Shown here piece by piece: positions 9,032 through 21,571 of a stretch of DNA of 49,999 nucleotides. Below the pieces are notes generated by a model. That model searched no databases. It had not been told where the DNA came from and was given only the letters and a program-made list of their open reading frames with translations. Source of the stretch: Trichinella spiralis (taxonomy: Eukaryota > Nematoda > Enoplea > Trichinellida > Trichinellidae). The stretch spans positions 5,075,978 to 5,125,976 of the forward strand of contig CM012955.1 of the NCBI GenBank assembly GCA_000181795.3, in the 5' to 3' direction. The stretch's first letter is position 1. Every line of letters starts with the position of its first letter. The translations under genes were made by a program, and so were the position numbers.

Positions 9032-12000
9032 TCATTATATTCTACTTCGAGCACACCCGCTTTCTTTGAAAAAAATTTCATTCATCACATTTATTCTATC
9101 TCTTTAAATGGAAATGTATAATCATTTAAAAATTTGTCCGATTAAATGAACAACTTATTTTCTTCATGATAAATCAATATATACTGTCTTTGAATTGTCG
9201 AGGAAAAGATGGTAATTCGATTTTCATCACTCTTATCAGACATGCTATTTATTCCTATTAAAATTGTATATATAACGTTGCTATTTATCTTGTGTAATAA
9301 CCATATGTGCATAGATTGATCACTTTTCTTTGAAAGAAATTCTACTATGCTCTTTGTAATTGGAAAATTTCAAATTTAGTTAAAATTTTTATTATTAAAA
9401 TGAAAATTTTAATATCCAAACTGTATTGTCATATAAAGTATATAGAAATGGAAGACAAGATGTTTACAAATTGAAAATAATTTATCAAATTAGTAAATTC
9501 ACAAACCAAATACTGATTTTAGAAAGAAAAATCAGCAATAATACGATAACAAAATGGGTAGATGTTATAATGTCACAGTGTAGAGAGCAAAAGTGGCTTT
9601 TCACTTTGTTGACAGAAGCATTTAATTCAATTCATTTGTATTGGCTTTTCATATTTATAAAATTATTTGCAATTGGTTTATTAAATTTTAAAATTGATGA
9701 TAAAATAAAAATTATTTACTATGTAGAAATTATTTTTAAATTTTACAAATTTTTACGAAACAACAGAATGTAATCAGTTTGCGAAACGGAAACTCTGATA
9801 TTTCGTGGATTCAGTAATGTTATTATTCAAATTATTTAAATCAAAATAAAATGCTATTAATAAGTAATGATTTTTTGTGTATTTTGACTTGTTTTATGTC
9901 AGTTAATAATTATTTAATTTTCTCTCTTTGATTATTAGACAAATTATATGATGACGTTGAAGATGATAATGGCATCAAGAATTAAGATCCTGTTCTATTG
10001 TTAAAAGTTATGTGATCAAAAATAGACTTCTGACACTTTATTGAGAGCAACATTTTTAAGTTACTATCCACAGAAATTGCAAACAATATATTTCCGTCAT
10101 GCATGGTTGAAATGAACTGAAATTTCATCTTTTCAAAAGCATAACACAAATAATAATAAAATTATTAATGAATTCCTATTTTATTTTATTAAAAATAAAT
10201 ATTATATGCTGATAAAAGTAAAATATTTATCGCAAGTGAAATTCTACTATGTTATGCTCCTAGTTCACAATCATGTAGTTAAGCGTATTTTTGTAAATAA
10301 ATTCCGAAAGATCATATATATGATTAACAATGCTTGACATAATATAATTTAAGAAAGATAAATTGTGATGTACACATATTTTTTGCTTTATGAATGCTAA
10401 AGTAAATAAGAACGTTAATTTCTTTACCAATTCTTAAATAACTTTGTTAAATATTTGATGGAAGAATATTGTCTACTTATAGATGAAAAAACAAAATATT
10501 TTTTTTATAACAAATCTTTATGTATCTTAATTTAAAAAATGCATCCAGTATGGTGTAGCATACGCAGCCTTCTCAAAATAACATTACATTTTTTTCTAAA
10601 ATGAAGAATGTAACATTTTACAATGTCATTTTTTATTCGCGTACAAGAACATATTTTTTTAAAGTTATTTGCCAACTGTGATTGTAAATTTGGAAAATTG
10701 TCATCCATATTTTTTTAATGCATTTCACTGTAGATGTTTTCAACATTCATTGCAGCTCAATAGAGAAAATGTTTTTTCAAATTTCACACATGCTCTTTTT
10801 TTGCAAATTTAATAACATTATTTTAAACAAGGCATGTGTAAATTTAGAAATTTCACTCGTAAAAACTTGACTAACTAATGCACTTTTGGCAAACTGTTTT
10901 GTAACAGCGTCAATTTTATTGGCAAAATTGTGGCAAGCACAAAAACACAGAAAGGTAATAAAAATAGATCAGCAGTGATGCAAATCGTCAAAAGATGCTA
11001 AAGTTCGTTCGACAACTTGACCTACAAAAATGAAAAATACCACAACGAATTATTATGTCTTTTTGTTCTGTTAAACAGCGCTAAGCGTATTTATTTTTTC
11101 ATTTTTTCTGCTAATTTGTAAAAGAAAAAATTTTTTATAATGTAATAATTAAAAAAATAAAATCATGATTGAAACTCGAAATCGTGATTATCGTTCACAA
11201 CTATTGACACGTTGAACATGACATTTTGAAATTAATACTAGTTGAAAATTCTAATTTTCCGTTGAAAAAGCAACACAACATTGTGTAAAATTTTTTTAAT
11301 ACAACAACAATATAAACTAAATTAAGAACAACCAAAAAAGAATTAAGAACAACCAAAGTTATAAAATTTATCTTGTTTTCAATGGTTTACTCGAATTTGT
11401 TTGTGTTCAATTAATATAAAACAGTGTTACAGTGTTCGATTAGATCTGTTTTTTTCAATAGTATTCATACAACTTTAAAATTCTACCTGTCAAATGCTTT
11501 AATTTAATAAGTTGCGCTTTACGGTGTCAGCAGCGTAATAAATGACCGCAAGTACCGCCCTTTTCTAGCATGCTGAACGGAAGAACTGGTCTTGTAAATT
11601 ATTTCAACGTTTTATCTGCATTTTTGCAACATTTATTAAAATTTATCAAAAATTCAAAAAAGCATTTATTTTTCCATCCCAAACATTTATTATTAACACA
11701 TAAAAGTATACGATACCTTATTTTAGCCTAAATATCACTGAAAAATAAGTTGTTTAGAGTATTTTCAAATTTATTATTATTTTTCACTAAAAAATAACAT
11801 TATTTATTAATGTATTTTCAATTTTTCTTGTTTATAAATTTATTCTAGTGACCTAAAAATAACATACCTGAAAATTTTTTTGGCATTTTACAGTGCCTGT
11901 TTTCACAATTGACCATTGTTTGATAAACATTCGAAAGTGTAAGCGGTTTTAGCTTTATTTTTAATGTAATGTTTGTTAAATTTTATTTAATCCTATTAAT

Positions 12001-12502
12001 ATTACGCGCTGTAAAGTTTAGAAGTAATTTTCATTTATTAATTTAGTTCTTATTGCACGATCTATTCAAGTAGAGGAAGTTAATTGCGTTGTTAAATTCA
12101 GCTTTTGTTCAGAAACAATAGATTTATAATACTTTTTATGTTTAACTTTGTAGTTTTGAAGAAAAAATGTGCAGTTTGTGCTACTTCAGCAAGACGTATT
12201 TACATTTATTTATTTATTTATTCACGCGATTTATTTTAACTATATTATTAGTTACGTCCTTGCGAGAACTGAATTTTTTGTTGTTGTAGTTGTTTTTTTT
12301 ATTTTTGTATATTATCATCATTAAGTATTCATTCTGCACTTCATACTAAGTGTTTGTTGAAAATCTCTGAATATAATGATTTCAGTAGTGTTTTTTTCTT
12401 GTAGTACATCTACAGTTTTTCAAAGTTTATAAATAAAACTGACAATTACTCAATTAATTAATGTTGTTTTTAAGGAATATTTTAAAAATTGTACTATTTC
12501 AG
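9032..12502. other. Very AT-rich intergenic region
   Basis: I see no supported gene. The 115-codon open frame at 9426-9773 starts at TTG and is rich in Ile/Lys/Asn/Phe codons, as expected from base composition. A 17-bp unit (AATTAAGAACAACCAAA) is directly repeated near 11320-11360. A small GC-richer patch near 11515-11580 may belong to the metaxin promoter. Confidence 0.45.
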
Positions 12503-14141
12503 ATGTCGCTTTTTGTTATGCCGGCTGAGTTTACACTGCCATCGTTTGATGCGCACTCTCTTCAGTATATGGTAAAGTTATTGACACCTATAATGCATTT
12601 TTAGTTGATTGTATTAATTGACTCTTTTGTTTTAGGCATTTTCCAAAATTGCTTCTCTACCATTATTGAATAGTACTCCAACGCATACTTTTGCATTATC
12701 CGGATTTGAATATCCTGTTTTTCAATACGAAAACACTCGTATAGCTAACAGCTATGAAAAATTTGTCAACTATTGCAAAAATAAGTGGCCGGCAAGTTAT
12801 TATTTATTTGTTGAAATATTAATATCGATATATAAATAAACAAATATGTATTGTTTTTTAGATGTCCCGTTATTTGGAAGATATAATTTATGATAAATGT
12901 GACTATGTGACATTGAAATGCTTTGTTGACACAAATTTATACCCAGCCTATGTACGTTGATAATGTTTTCCAATTGTTATATTTTGCAGTTTTAAATTCC
13001 GAATAACCATACTTTGTGTTTGTTATTATTATTACCAGTCAAATATTTAAATCGTTCATAAAATTTGATACATTTGTATTCATAATTCGAGTTACGTTTT
13101 ATTATTTAATTTGTTAATTATAATAATGCCTTTTTCAGTTTCTAGTATCTTTTTAAGTTTTTTTTATTATTATTGCATTTGTGTGATTTCGACGTTGACT
13201 ACAGTTGATCTGATGTTCAAGTAACTGAAGCAATAACAGTGAAATTTACTTGTTCACTTTATACGGTTATTGTTGATCACAACAAAAGGAAGGTAAAATG
13301 GCAAATTTTGAAGATCGAGTTTCATTTTAGATGAGCATGACATGGCTTGACGAGTGCAATTACAATGTTGTAACGAAGCCACTTTTGGCTCAACATTGGG
13401 GTTGGCTTAGCAGATGGGCGTACAACAGAGCGATGCGTCGGACAGCCGAAATCGTTCTACTCGAACGATATCATACATCAATGAAAGATGCCAAAAAATT
13501 AGTAATATGGACAGTTTTTTTCAAATTTCTTTTAAAGCATTTATTTATTTCAGGCAGCGGCCAATGCAATGCATTGTGTTCATTATCTGTCGGAAAGATT
13601 GGGCGAGCAGCCGTATTTTTTTGGCGATAAGTAATGCGTTATTTTTTTTTGTATTTTTCAGTAAAACTATGTAAATGTTTTTGTTTTTTCAATTTAGCCC
13701 ATCGGTGTTCGACGCTTACGTTTTCGGCTATTTGGCACCTATGGTCTTGATGCCACAAGCCAATGATAAGATTAAAACTTTCATCAATTGGAACTGCCCG
13801 AATATACATACATTTGTATTTCGTATATTGGAGAATTATTTGGATTTGCCAGCTTTGGGTAAGGATGATTGTTTGGCTGGTTTATTTTTTTAAAAAGAAA
13901 AATTATTTTTTATTTCAAACATTGAAACGTTTCAGAGAAAGAGGAACATTATAAGAGAATGGGTCGTATTCAACATGATATTGAATGTTACAAGGAGATG
14001 ATGGCGCAAAGAGCGTTGAATCGAGAAAAGTATTCGATGAAAAATGTGCTGGCGTTCGCGACGGTGGCTTTGGCGTTGACCATCGCCTGTGCTTACTACA
14101 CAGGTTGCGTGAGTTTTTCCTCAACCACCAATGGAGCATAA
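12503..14141 (+). CDS. MTX1: Metaxin-1, mitochondrial outer-membrane SAM-complex subunit
   Basis: Metaxins work with SAM50 in inserting beta-barrel proteins into the mitochondrial outer membrane and also link mitochondria to motors. Seven exons: 12503-12571, 12636-12791, 12862-12951, 13331-13501, 13554-13630, 13698-13858 and 13936-14141, giving 309 aa. An N-terminal thioredoxin/GST-like half (LPSFDAHSLQYMAFSKIASL) is followed by a GST-C-like half with the family signature PYFFGD and VFDAYVFGYLAPMVLM. EEHYKRMGRI matches the pre-membrane segment. The tail anchor spans about 278-298 (VLAFATVALALTIACAYY), which separates metaxin-1 from the soluble metaxin-2. The ATG directly follows a splice acceptor (TTTCAG), so the leader is cis- or trans-spliced. 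Intron 2 (12792-12861) uses a GC donor. It converges on the gene at 14678. Confidence 0.9.
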
Positions 14142-14416
14142 TAGAATCGACTAGAATAGGCTGGGTGAATATTAATTTGAAATGTGATATTTTTTTATTC
14201 AGCACCGTTTGCTACCGTCCTACGCGTATTTTTTATTTTCATTGAAAGTAATATTTTGTTCACCGCTGCTTTTTTATCCAGTACACTGCAGGATGTACTG
14301 TGCTTGGTTATTTATTACTATTAGTTGATTTCTGTGTGATTTGCGATGCGGTGAACATTTGTAGTAGTTTTGGTTGGTGGTGGGAAATTAAATTGGACGA
14401 GCAAACTGGAGCATCG

Positions 14417-14457
<41 letters not shown>

Positions 14458-14677
14458 CAAGCTTGTTTGTTATTATTATTTGTTTACTTGTTTTCTGCAT
14501 TCGATTGTTTTTGTTTATTCCATTCAACTGAACACACAGTTGGTCTGTTGGTGAATAAAATGGAATAAAAATGCAGGAGGAAAAAAAAGAGAAATTTTTT
14601 ACTTTTCTTCATTGCATATCAAGTGGAGGAGGAATGTGGAAAATTTGCAATTCTTCTTATTCTTTCTTTGCAATCAG
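14142..14677. repeat. Convergent 3' spacer with an (ATT)n microsatellite
   Basis: Spacer between metaxin-1 and the tail-anchored gene. It holds a roughly 40-bp ATT tract (14418-14457) and A-rich signals (AATAAAATGGAATAAAAA near 14555) suitable for metaxin-1 polyadenylation. Open frames across the tract are poly-Ile or poly-Asn artefacts. Confidence 0.6.
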
Positions 14678-15704
14678 TCAGTCGTAATAAAGTGCCAAAG
14701 CGAATCCGGCGCAAGCGACCAGAAGAATCAACGCCGTGAGTAGAATTGCAATGCAAAGTCGACGATCGCGCATCTTCCAATCCGTGCCGCTTTGGTAGGC
14801 TGTGTTGGCTCGGGGTGGGGGTTCCGTCGAAACAATATCGTTCAGACTGATCGCATCCTGTCAATGGAAATTTCCAAGTAAACAAACAAACAAACAAAAT
14901 GCAAATGCAAACAACAGTCGAGCTTACTGTGGCGAGTGGGTTGATTGGATTTGCAACGTTCGCATCGTCGAGCCAGATTTTCCACGTTCCAGCGTTTCGC
15001 AACTGTTTGTATTGCGCTTGTTGTCCAAACGCGTACTGTTGGCCGTTGAATTGGCAATTCGACGTCGTCATTTTAGCCGAACCGCCACCGTATGCTATTT
15101 GGGGACGAGACGCGTGGGGCAAATTTCGCTCGCTGTATTCATCCGTTGATGATGTGCCGTGCAGATCCGGCTGGATATTGGCAGATTTCAGCAAGTCGTT
15201 GTTGTTGTTCAATGGTGTTGGTTCTTGGTCGTATGGGACCGAGTAGGGTGATGATGCGCAGGTTGGACAGCACGAATCGACCAAATCCGCATCCGCACGA
15301 CCATGCCGGCCGTTGGGACGGTGATCCAAACTTCGATTCAATTCCACATCCAGATAAGTGAACGAATCGTCGACGAGTTGATTGGCTTTTTGGCGAAACG
15401 ATGCTGTAGTAGTAGAAGTAGTAGTAGCAGCAGCAGCAGTAGTGGTTGGAATTTTCAAGCAACGTGAACTTGTCGATTTCAGCGGAGGATGTTGGTCGTG
15501 TTGTGGTTGTAAAGCGTCGCGCTTTTCATATCGCCCCACAATGCGATCATTGAGACGGTTGAGCTGGACTTGGCGGTCGTCGTCACAGAACCGATCAACA
15601 TCACTGACGTGGTAGGGTCTGCACGACGCCGACACCGTCGGTATCTCGTCGACAGTACGCTGCTGTTTACGTAGAATCCAATTTGATCCGTACGACGTGG
15701 TCAT
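14678..15704 (-). CDS. Unknown tail-anchored membrane protein
   Basis: Two exons, 15704-14928 and 14857-14678, give 318 aa; the 70-bp intron has good GTAAGC and TGACAG borders in phase 0. The first 290 residues look disordered and cytosolic: rich in Ser, Thr, Asn, Gln and Pro, with a Thr/Ala run from a CTG/CTA-type repeat, a CCPTC cluster and SSPYSVPYDQEP. A single hydrophobic segment at about 293-316 (LCIAILLTALILLVACAGFALAL) follows KMRDRR, and only YYD remains after it, so the N-terminus should face the cytosol. There is no signal peptide. I do not recognise the family. The frame stays open from ATG 15704 up to an acceptor (GATTTGTAG) 24 bp upstream, so a further 5' exon is possible. Confidence 0.7.
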
Positions 15705-16500
15705 ATTTCCCAGCGAACAGTAGTACTACAAATCAACACAGGCACGGTGCAGATTGTACAGTAAACAACAGCCTGGTGGCCGGCTTGTGAAAAGCAACAG
15801 TCGCTCGAACGCGTGGCCAGGAGAGCAAATAGCTATTGGACGTTGCTTCGAGACGCGGGCGTGGACGATTTGATTATCATTATCTTCATTTCTATTGACC
15901 GCTTTCTGTCCTTTCGTCTGTAGCCTGTAATAAGCTTGTCGATGATGTCACTGCGTCGAACATTAACACCTTCACACGCCAACGAAAACTTTTCCATTTT
16001 CGGCGATCGATTACCTCGTGGTGATGGTGGTGGTGGTGGATTTACAGTAATTTGTTTTTTTCCCCTTCCTTTCTCCAACCAATGATCGTCCAACTTTGAT
16101 CCAAGCTTTCCGCTGCCGGTTGAATACAGAGATGATCGAGACAAGAGAGATGTAAACGTGGAAGAACAATCAATTGACTTTGGCTTGTTCGATTTGGACG
16201 AAACAAATCAAGCACACTCACTGCTCCGTTCGGCTTTGTGCGTGGTCGTCGACTAAGCTTAGCGCCCAATTCGTGTCCGTGTTCACAAATGCAACCACCG
16301 ATTCCGTTGCACAAGCGAATTTTCCAATATAACACAACACCACGTGAAAAGGAAAATTAGCATAACAAACGAACAGGCTTTTCCATTCGTTCAACTGACA
16401 GAACCAAACCCACCAATCCACAAAGCATAAGAATTTGCAACAAAACTAACTGTGCTTGACATTTTATTATTTATTAATAGAGTTTTCATCGCATTCAAGC
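15705..16500. other. GC-richer block, probable promoter/5' region of the tail-anchored gene
   Basis: This block is GC-richer than the spacer around it and holds overlapping minus-strand frames (15833-16144 and 16042-16335) without recognisable motifs. One includes a Pro run from a CCA-type repeat and a possible donor (CACGAG then GTAATC). It may hold 5' untranslated exons and the promoter of the gene at 14678. I cannot support a protein. Confidence 0.3.
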
Positions 16501-17634
16501 TTCTGCTAACTACTAGTTCTGTTGTCGATGCGTTTTGTCGCGGGCGATTATTCCACATTGTTACTGATCGTTATCGAATCGGACATTTCCAATAGTTGTA
16601 CTTTCAAATCGTTTTTTTTCCAACAACTACAGTATGACTTGTTGTACATGTTTGTCATTATTTTTTTTCATTTTTTCTGTGCGCGCGTTTGGGTGTTATT
16701 TCAAATTTTTTTTTTCAATTCCCCTTGTGAAACTTGATCGAATTGATGCCAAACAATTTATTGTTATTGGTTGTCAGGAAAAATGAGCCGGCCAACCGGC
16801 TGGTTATGCGTTTGTCGACCAAATTTCGCTTGTAGTACTTTTTGTGATTTGATCGTCGACAGGCGATAGATTTTTCATAAGCAAAGAAAAGCAGTATATA
16901 TATATATATATATATATATTTGTTCTATAACAACCATAAGTTTTACACTGCCGTAGGCTTTGTTGTTGTTGTTGTTGTTGTTTTCAAAGTAAGTTGCACA
17001 GAATTATTGATTGTGACAGAAAAGTGTGAAATTGTTTCATTTTTCAATTTTTTGTTTTTCATTGACATCAATATTACAATATTGATGTGAACGTTATTTA
17101 TTATTCGTCTTGTCTCAGTTGAACTGAACAAATATGCACGTTGCTGAATAAACAGAGCAATCTGCAAACGGAAGAGATAAATGATCACATTTACTGCGGG
17201 CATGTTGAGAGACGATGATTTAATTAATGCAAATAATGCAATATCACATTAGCAAAATTTCACTTGTGAAGAGAGAGAGAGAAAGAGATTATTTTCAAAA
17301 GAATAATTTTAATAAAGAAGAATGAAAGTGAAATGTCTATTGAAATATTATTCTGACCATCGTACGGGATGTATTTGTTGGTATAAGATTAGATATAAGT
17401 TTATAAAGTGAATAATAATAATAATTTTGTTTTTACAAAAATGCTCATCAATCATCAATGCTTACAGTGTGGAATTATTGCGTGCAGGTTAGCGGTTGTT
17501 GATCGCGCTGTTTATATACGTATATAATTTTAATTGTGTGTGTGTGGCATCATTGTTTGTGTGTATAATTTAAACGAGGCAAATGTTCACAGAAACAGGC
17601 CGAAATAAAATGATCCAGATCGCTTTATTTTTAG
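16501..17634. repeat. Non-coding stretch with a (TA)n microsatellite
   Basis: Contains a 26-bp TA tract at 16894-16919, a short (GTT)n tract near 16960-16982 and a (GA)n tract near 17270. No gene is supported. Confidence 0.5.
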
Positions 17635-17908
17635 CCCACGGTCGAGTTGATTGAAAAGTTGCTGCTTGTGGAAGTTTGTTTAAGCCGTCGTCGTACGAAA
17701 GCGAGGAACAGTTTTTTGACGTTTGGCCGCGACTGTTCGGCCCAGTCACATCATTTATCATCGCCCCTTGTGGATCATGGACAAGCGAAATCATTTGACA
17801 CAATAAAATTATTGTCAACAGCATTATTATTATTACAAACAACAACTGTCAGCACTGTTGACGAATTCATTCACCAAGTGGGCGGCGGCTCGAAGTTTTC
17901 CAAAAAAT
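17635..17908 (+). CDS. Candidate internal coding exon, gene unknown
   Basis: One frame is open across the whole block, between a strong acceptor (CTTTATTTTTAG, ending at 17634) and a strong donor (GTAAGTAT, from 17909). It encodes 91 residues plus one base, beginning PTVELIEKLLLVEVCLSRRR and ending STVDEFIHQVGGGSKFSKK, and its codons look genuine. It is the best candidate for an upstream exon of the PDE3 gene, whose 5' end is missing, but its phase-1 donor does not join the phase-0 exon at 22981 directly, so a linking exon would be needed. A minus-strand frame over the same bases (17824-17570) begins with a hydrophobic segment and is a rival reading. Confidence 0.3.
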
Positions 17909-19134
17909 GTAAGTATACACTTTTTGAATTTGGTTTTTTACAAATGCTCTATTGAGTTGTTCAATTATTAACACTATCGAGTACGATAGAACAGTGAACA
18001 GTTTGCACATTTTCTCCAACCCCATCTATGCATGCATAATTTGGTGTATTAACAATGAATTTAATGTACAGTGCGGGTATTTTTTTTCAAAATAATTCAT
18101 CACTTTATGAGAACAGTTTACGACGACTACTACTACTACTACTACAAATTGCTGCTGGATGTGTACAAAATATTGTGAAACTTATTTCGACGATCATTTT
18201 TATTTTTTACTTTTATTTCAATACACTTGTGTATATTGTGGTTGTCCGAGAATTTCCGTTCGGTCGGTCTTCAGGTGTACGGTAGTTGGGAATCTGGTTT
18301 TTCGTAATTGATCAAAATTTTTATTTTAAAAAGAGAATCGAATTGAATTTCACTTTGTCGCAAACCTACATTTCCACGGGCAGCCGTAATGATCGAAAAT
18401 ATTTCACGGACCTTTCTTTTGATAAGAATAAAAATTATTCCTATTCGAAAACTTGTTCCACATCTACTGTACTTTAGGATGTGTATTCTTTTTTTTTACC
18501 GTAGCATTGGAAAATTATAGTTTTTTATACTTTTTCAATGAATTGTTAACGAAACAGTGTAAATGAAAATTAATATTAAAAAAGGGATTTTTTTAAACTT
18601 TTTCCCTGCTTAATTTCACGTTCCATTGGACAACGAGCACAAACGACAAAACGTTGTTGTTGTTGTTGCTGAACATTTAACAGTCAGTGTTGTTTGTGTG
18701 CACGATGATTGAATGCGTCGTTGAACAAATTTTAATAATTATAATTTGTAATTTTTACATACCCAAATTTCCCACATTGCACGCAGACGTTTTATTTGGT
18801 GCGTTTAGGTTGTTATCTGTGAGTTTGGTGCTTTTTTATTTGTGTCATAAAAGAAAATTATTCTCTTTCACGTATAACATACTTATTAGGTACTGGTCGA
18901 TTAGGTATTTGGTATTTTTCGTTTGTTCACTAGTAAAAAGCTCTTGACAACTTGAGCGTATCGATCTGATTTCTCAACGCAAACAACTTGGCATTAAAAA
19001 GTTGGGGTTGAATCGATTTGCAACATTTCAACGTTCTTCGGCCATATTTATCGGCAGATTATATGATAATTAGCATTCAATTTGCGGATAGCCCTTTTTT
19101 TCCCATAATTTATTGATCATATCAAAAGCAGCAA

Positions 19135-19173
<39 letters not shown>

Positions 19174-21533
19174 GGATTACAGTATGATATATATTGTAAT
19201 TACCATTGAATAAGTCGTCGACCAGGAGGATCGATTGTATAACTTTTCCAGATGTAATTTCTCCTTGTGTGATACATTTGTACTATTCAAAACTTCGAAA
19301 CTTTTTCTCAAATTGAACGTGCATCAGAGGAAAAGAAATTTACGATTTGATTAATTTAAAAAATGCACTCGATCCGGTTGAAGATGCAGATGGAATATTT
19401 GATTTCACAATTGAATCGAATCGAAATACGTTACATAGCGGAAACGTTGAAACTAATAGTTTATTTATGCATTTTTGATTTTAATTAAAATGGCGTGGAA
19501 AAGTTGTCCGTTGCGCTTTTATTGCTTCTCAATTAGTTTTTCACAGATCACAGAGATTTTTCTTGCTATGCTGTTTCATAGAAAATGTCGATATTGTTGC
19601 TTGCTATGTATGCATGCATAAGAAAGCGGAGAAACAACATGAATTATTCGAATCATGTACAATAATAATAATAATATTCGAATGGGAAAAATAGTTGCAA
19701 CTTGTATTATCGCTTTGCATGCATATATTGTAATTGAATGAAAGGATGTGAGATTTATGATAATTTTTCTCGATCTATTCACGAATGTGAAAAATGGAAA
19801 CAAAGAAGAACCAGAAAAAAAACAAATAACATTTCCTCAATAGTGAACAACAGTGTTGTTGTGCTGTAGGGTGTGGCAAAGATTTTTACATTTTTCTGAC
19901 GTCGTTCACTGTATCTAGACTTTTATTGCCTTGAACAAAATGTCACACTTTTCGATTAATTTTCCGCTTCATTTTGTCAAACTTCCTGCCAGCAGTGTGT
20001 GTTCGTGTGTGCATTGAGCTGAAGAAATTATTAGTGGGCAAAAAATAGCGCTGTTTTCCTTCAACCGGTCGAACAGCACTTTATTTTTCCACTGCTTAAG
20101 CTTCCATTAATTGCTCGACGCTCGAATTTAGCGAAGCTCAATTTTCAACTATAGGCAAAAATTTGTATCGCAATTTCCATAAACACCATCTTAATATTTT
20201 ATATGTATTTTAAATGATAAAGTTTCGCTTCGCTTGTGAAATTTCAAACCTTATCAAATCGGCATCTTAAATTCTTGTGCTCCGGTAGTTAACGGTTTTA
20301 TTCAAAGCTACCAAAACCCCACAATTGTACTTAATTTTTGTTTTCATTTGCATTTTTCAAATCAAGTTGATTATTCTATTCTGCTGCTAGTGAGCAAGCT
20401 GATTTTTCCAACAACTAAATTATCTTAGCAACATTTATGAAAACACTACGATGCATATTCTGACATCACATTGTTCTTAACGTGAAGCTCGTTCATACGC
20501 GAGCTCACATTAATAATTTACCCGCCGGTGGTTAAGCTTAGACGAATTATATACTTTTGCTGAGTTATCTAGTCATTCTTCACTTTATTGATTTCTATTT
20601 ACATTTATAATCTAGATAATTTCTCAGACGTACATTTGTAACTATCTGACTTTGCTAATATGCGGTGATTAATTGATTGGTTGATTGTGATTTTGATAGT
20701 TGAAAAAATTTTCTATTTTCTCACATCTATATGATATTGTTCAACAATAGCATGAAAGTTGAACAGAAATTAATTTACAATGTTTGGCAACAGCAATGAT
20801 CAAAAGCGAAAGAAAAGAATCTTGTATGATTAGTTAATGATCATGATAAAGTATAGACTGTGTTGAAGTGGATGAACTTAATTTCAATTATGAAAGGCAT
20901 TAGGCACAATCAATGCGCAAAGCGTTATAATATTCATTGTAACGGATATTATTAATAGAAATGATACTTTGAATTCAATAATTAATTCATGCAGAAAATA
21001 GAAACAAAAATTGTCACATAAAAGTAATTTTTACCGTTGTGTGTGTATGTGTGTATGTGTTTGATTAAATTTGTTCAACTTGCTTAAATGAAAAATAAAT
21101 AAATAAAAGATGAATTGAACTAATGTTATTTATTTACTTGACACTGCTTGAAATTTCTGCATAAAATGAATGATCACTTCGAATTGATCAAACTATATAT
21201 ATGTATAAGTGTGAATTTTATGCAAATTGAGGTCCTGCTGCCGAAGTGGGTTTGTTTGTTGTTTGGTTTATGATTTTACATTAAATGTTCGATAATTTTG
21301 TGTATGTCGGTTTGTGTAAACAACGGACGGTGTACAATAATCAACATATGAGGGTTTTTGGAATCAATTAACTGATATGTGAATTGAAACGTTTATGCAC
21401 GTTTAATATTTCACAAATGTTCCGTTAAAAAGGTTTTCACAAAGCAAAACGAAAGAAAAGAAGCAATTGGCCAACTGATATCTAACGTACGTTATGTAAA
21501 ACAGCATTATCATATTATTATTATTATTATTAT

Positions 21534-21571
<38 letters not shown>

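Noticed and set aside
9426-9773. 115-codon plus-strand open frame
   Set aside because: It starts with TTG, its amino acids are those expected from AT-rich DNA, and no splice sites or homology signals are seen.
17570-17824. Minus-strand 84-aa frame with a hydrophobic start (possible secreted peptide)
   Set aside because: The plus strand over the same bases has strong splice sites at both ends of an open frame, and the minus frame lacks cysteine or cleavage patterns. Kept only as a rival reading.
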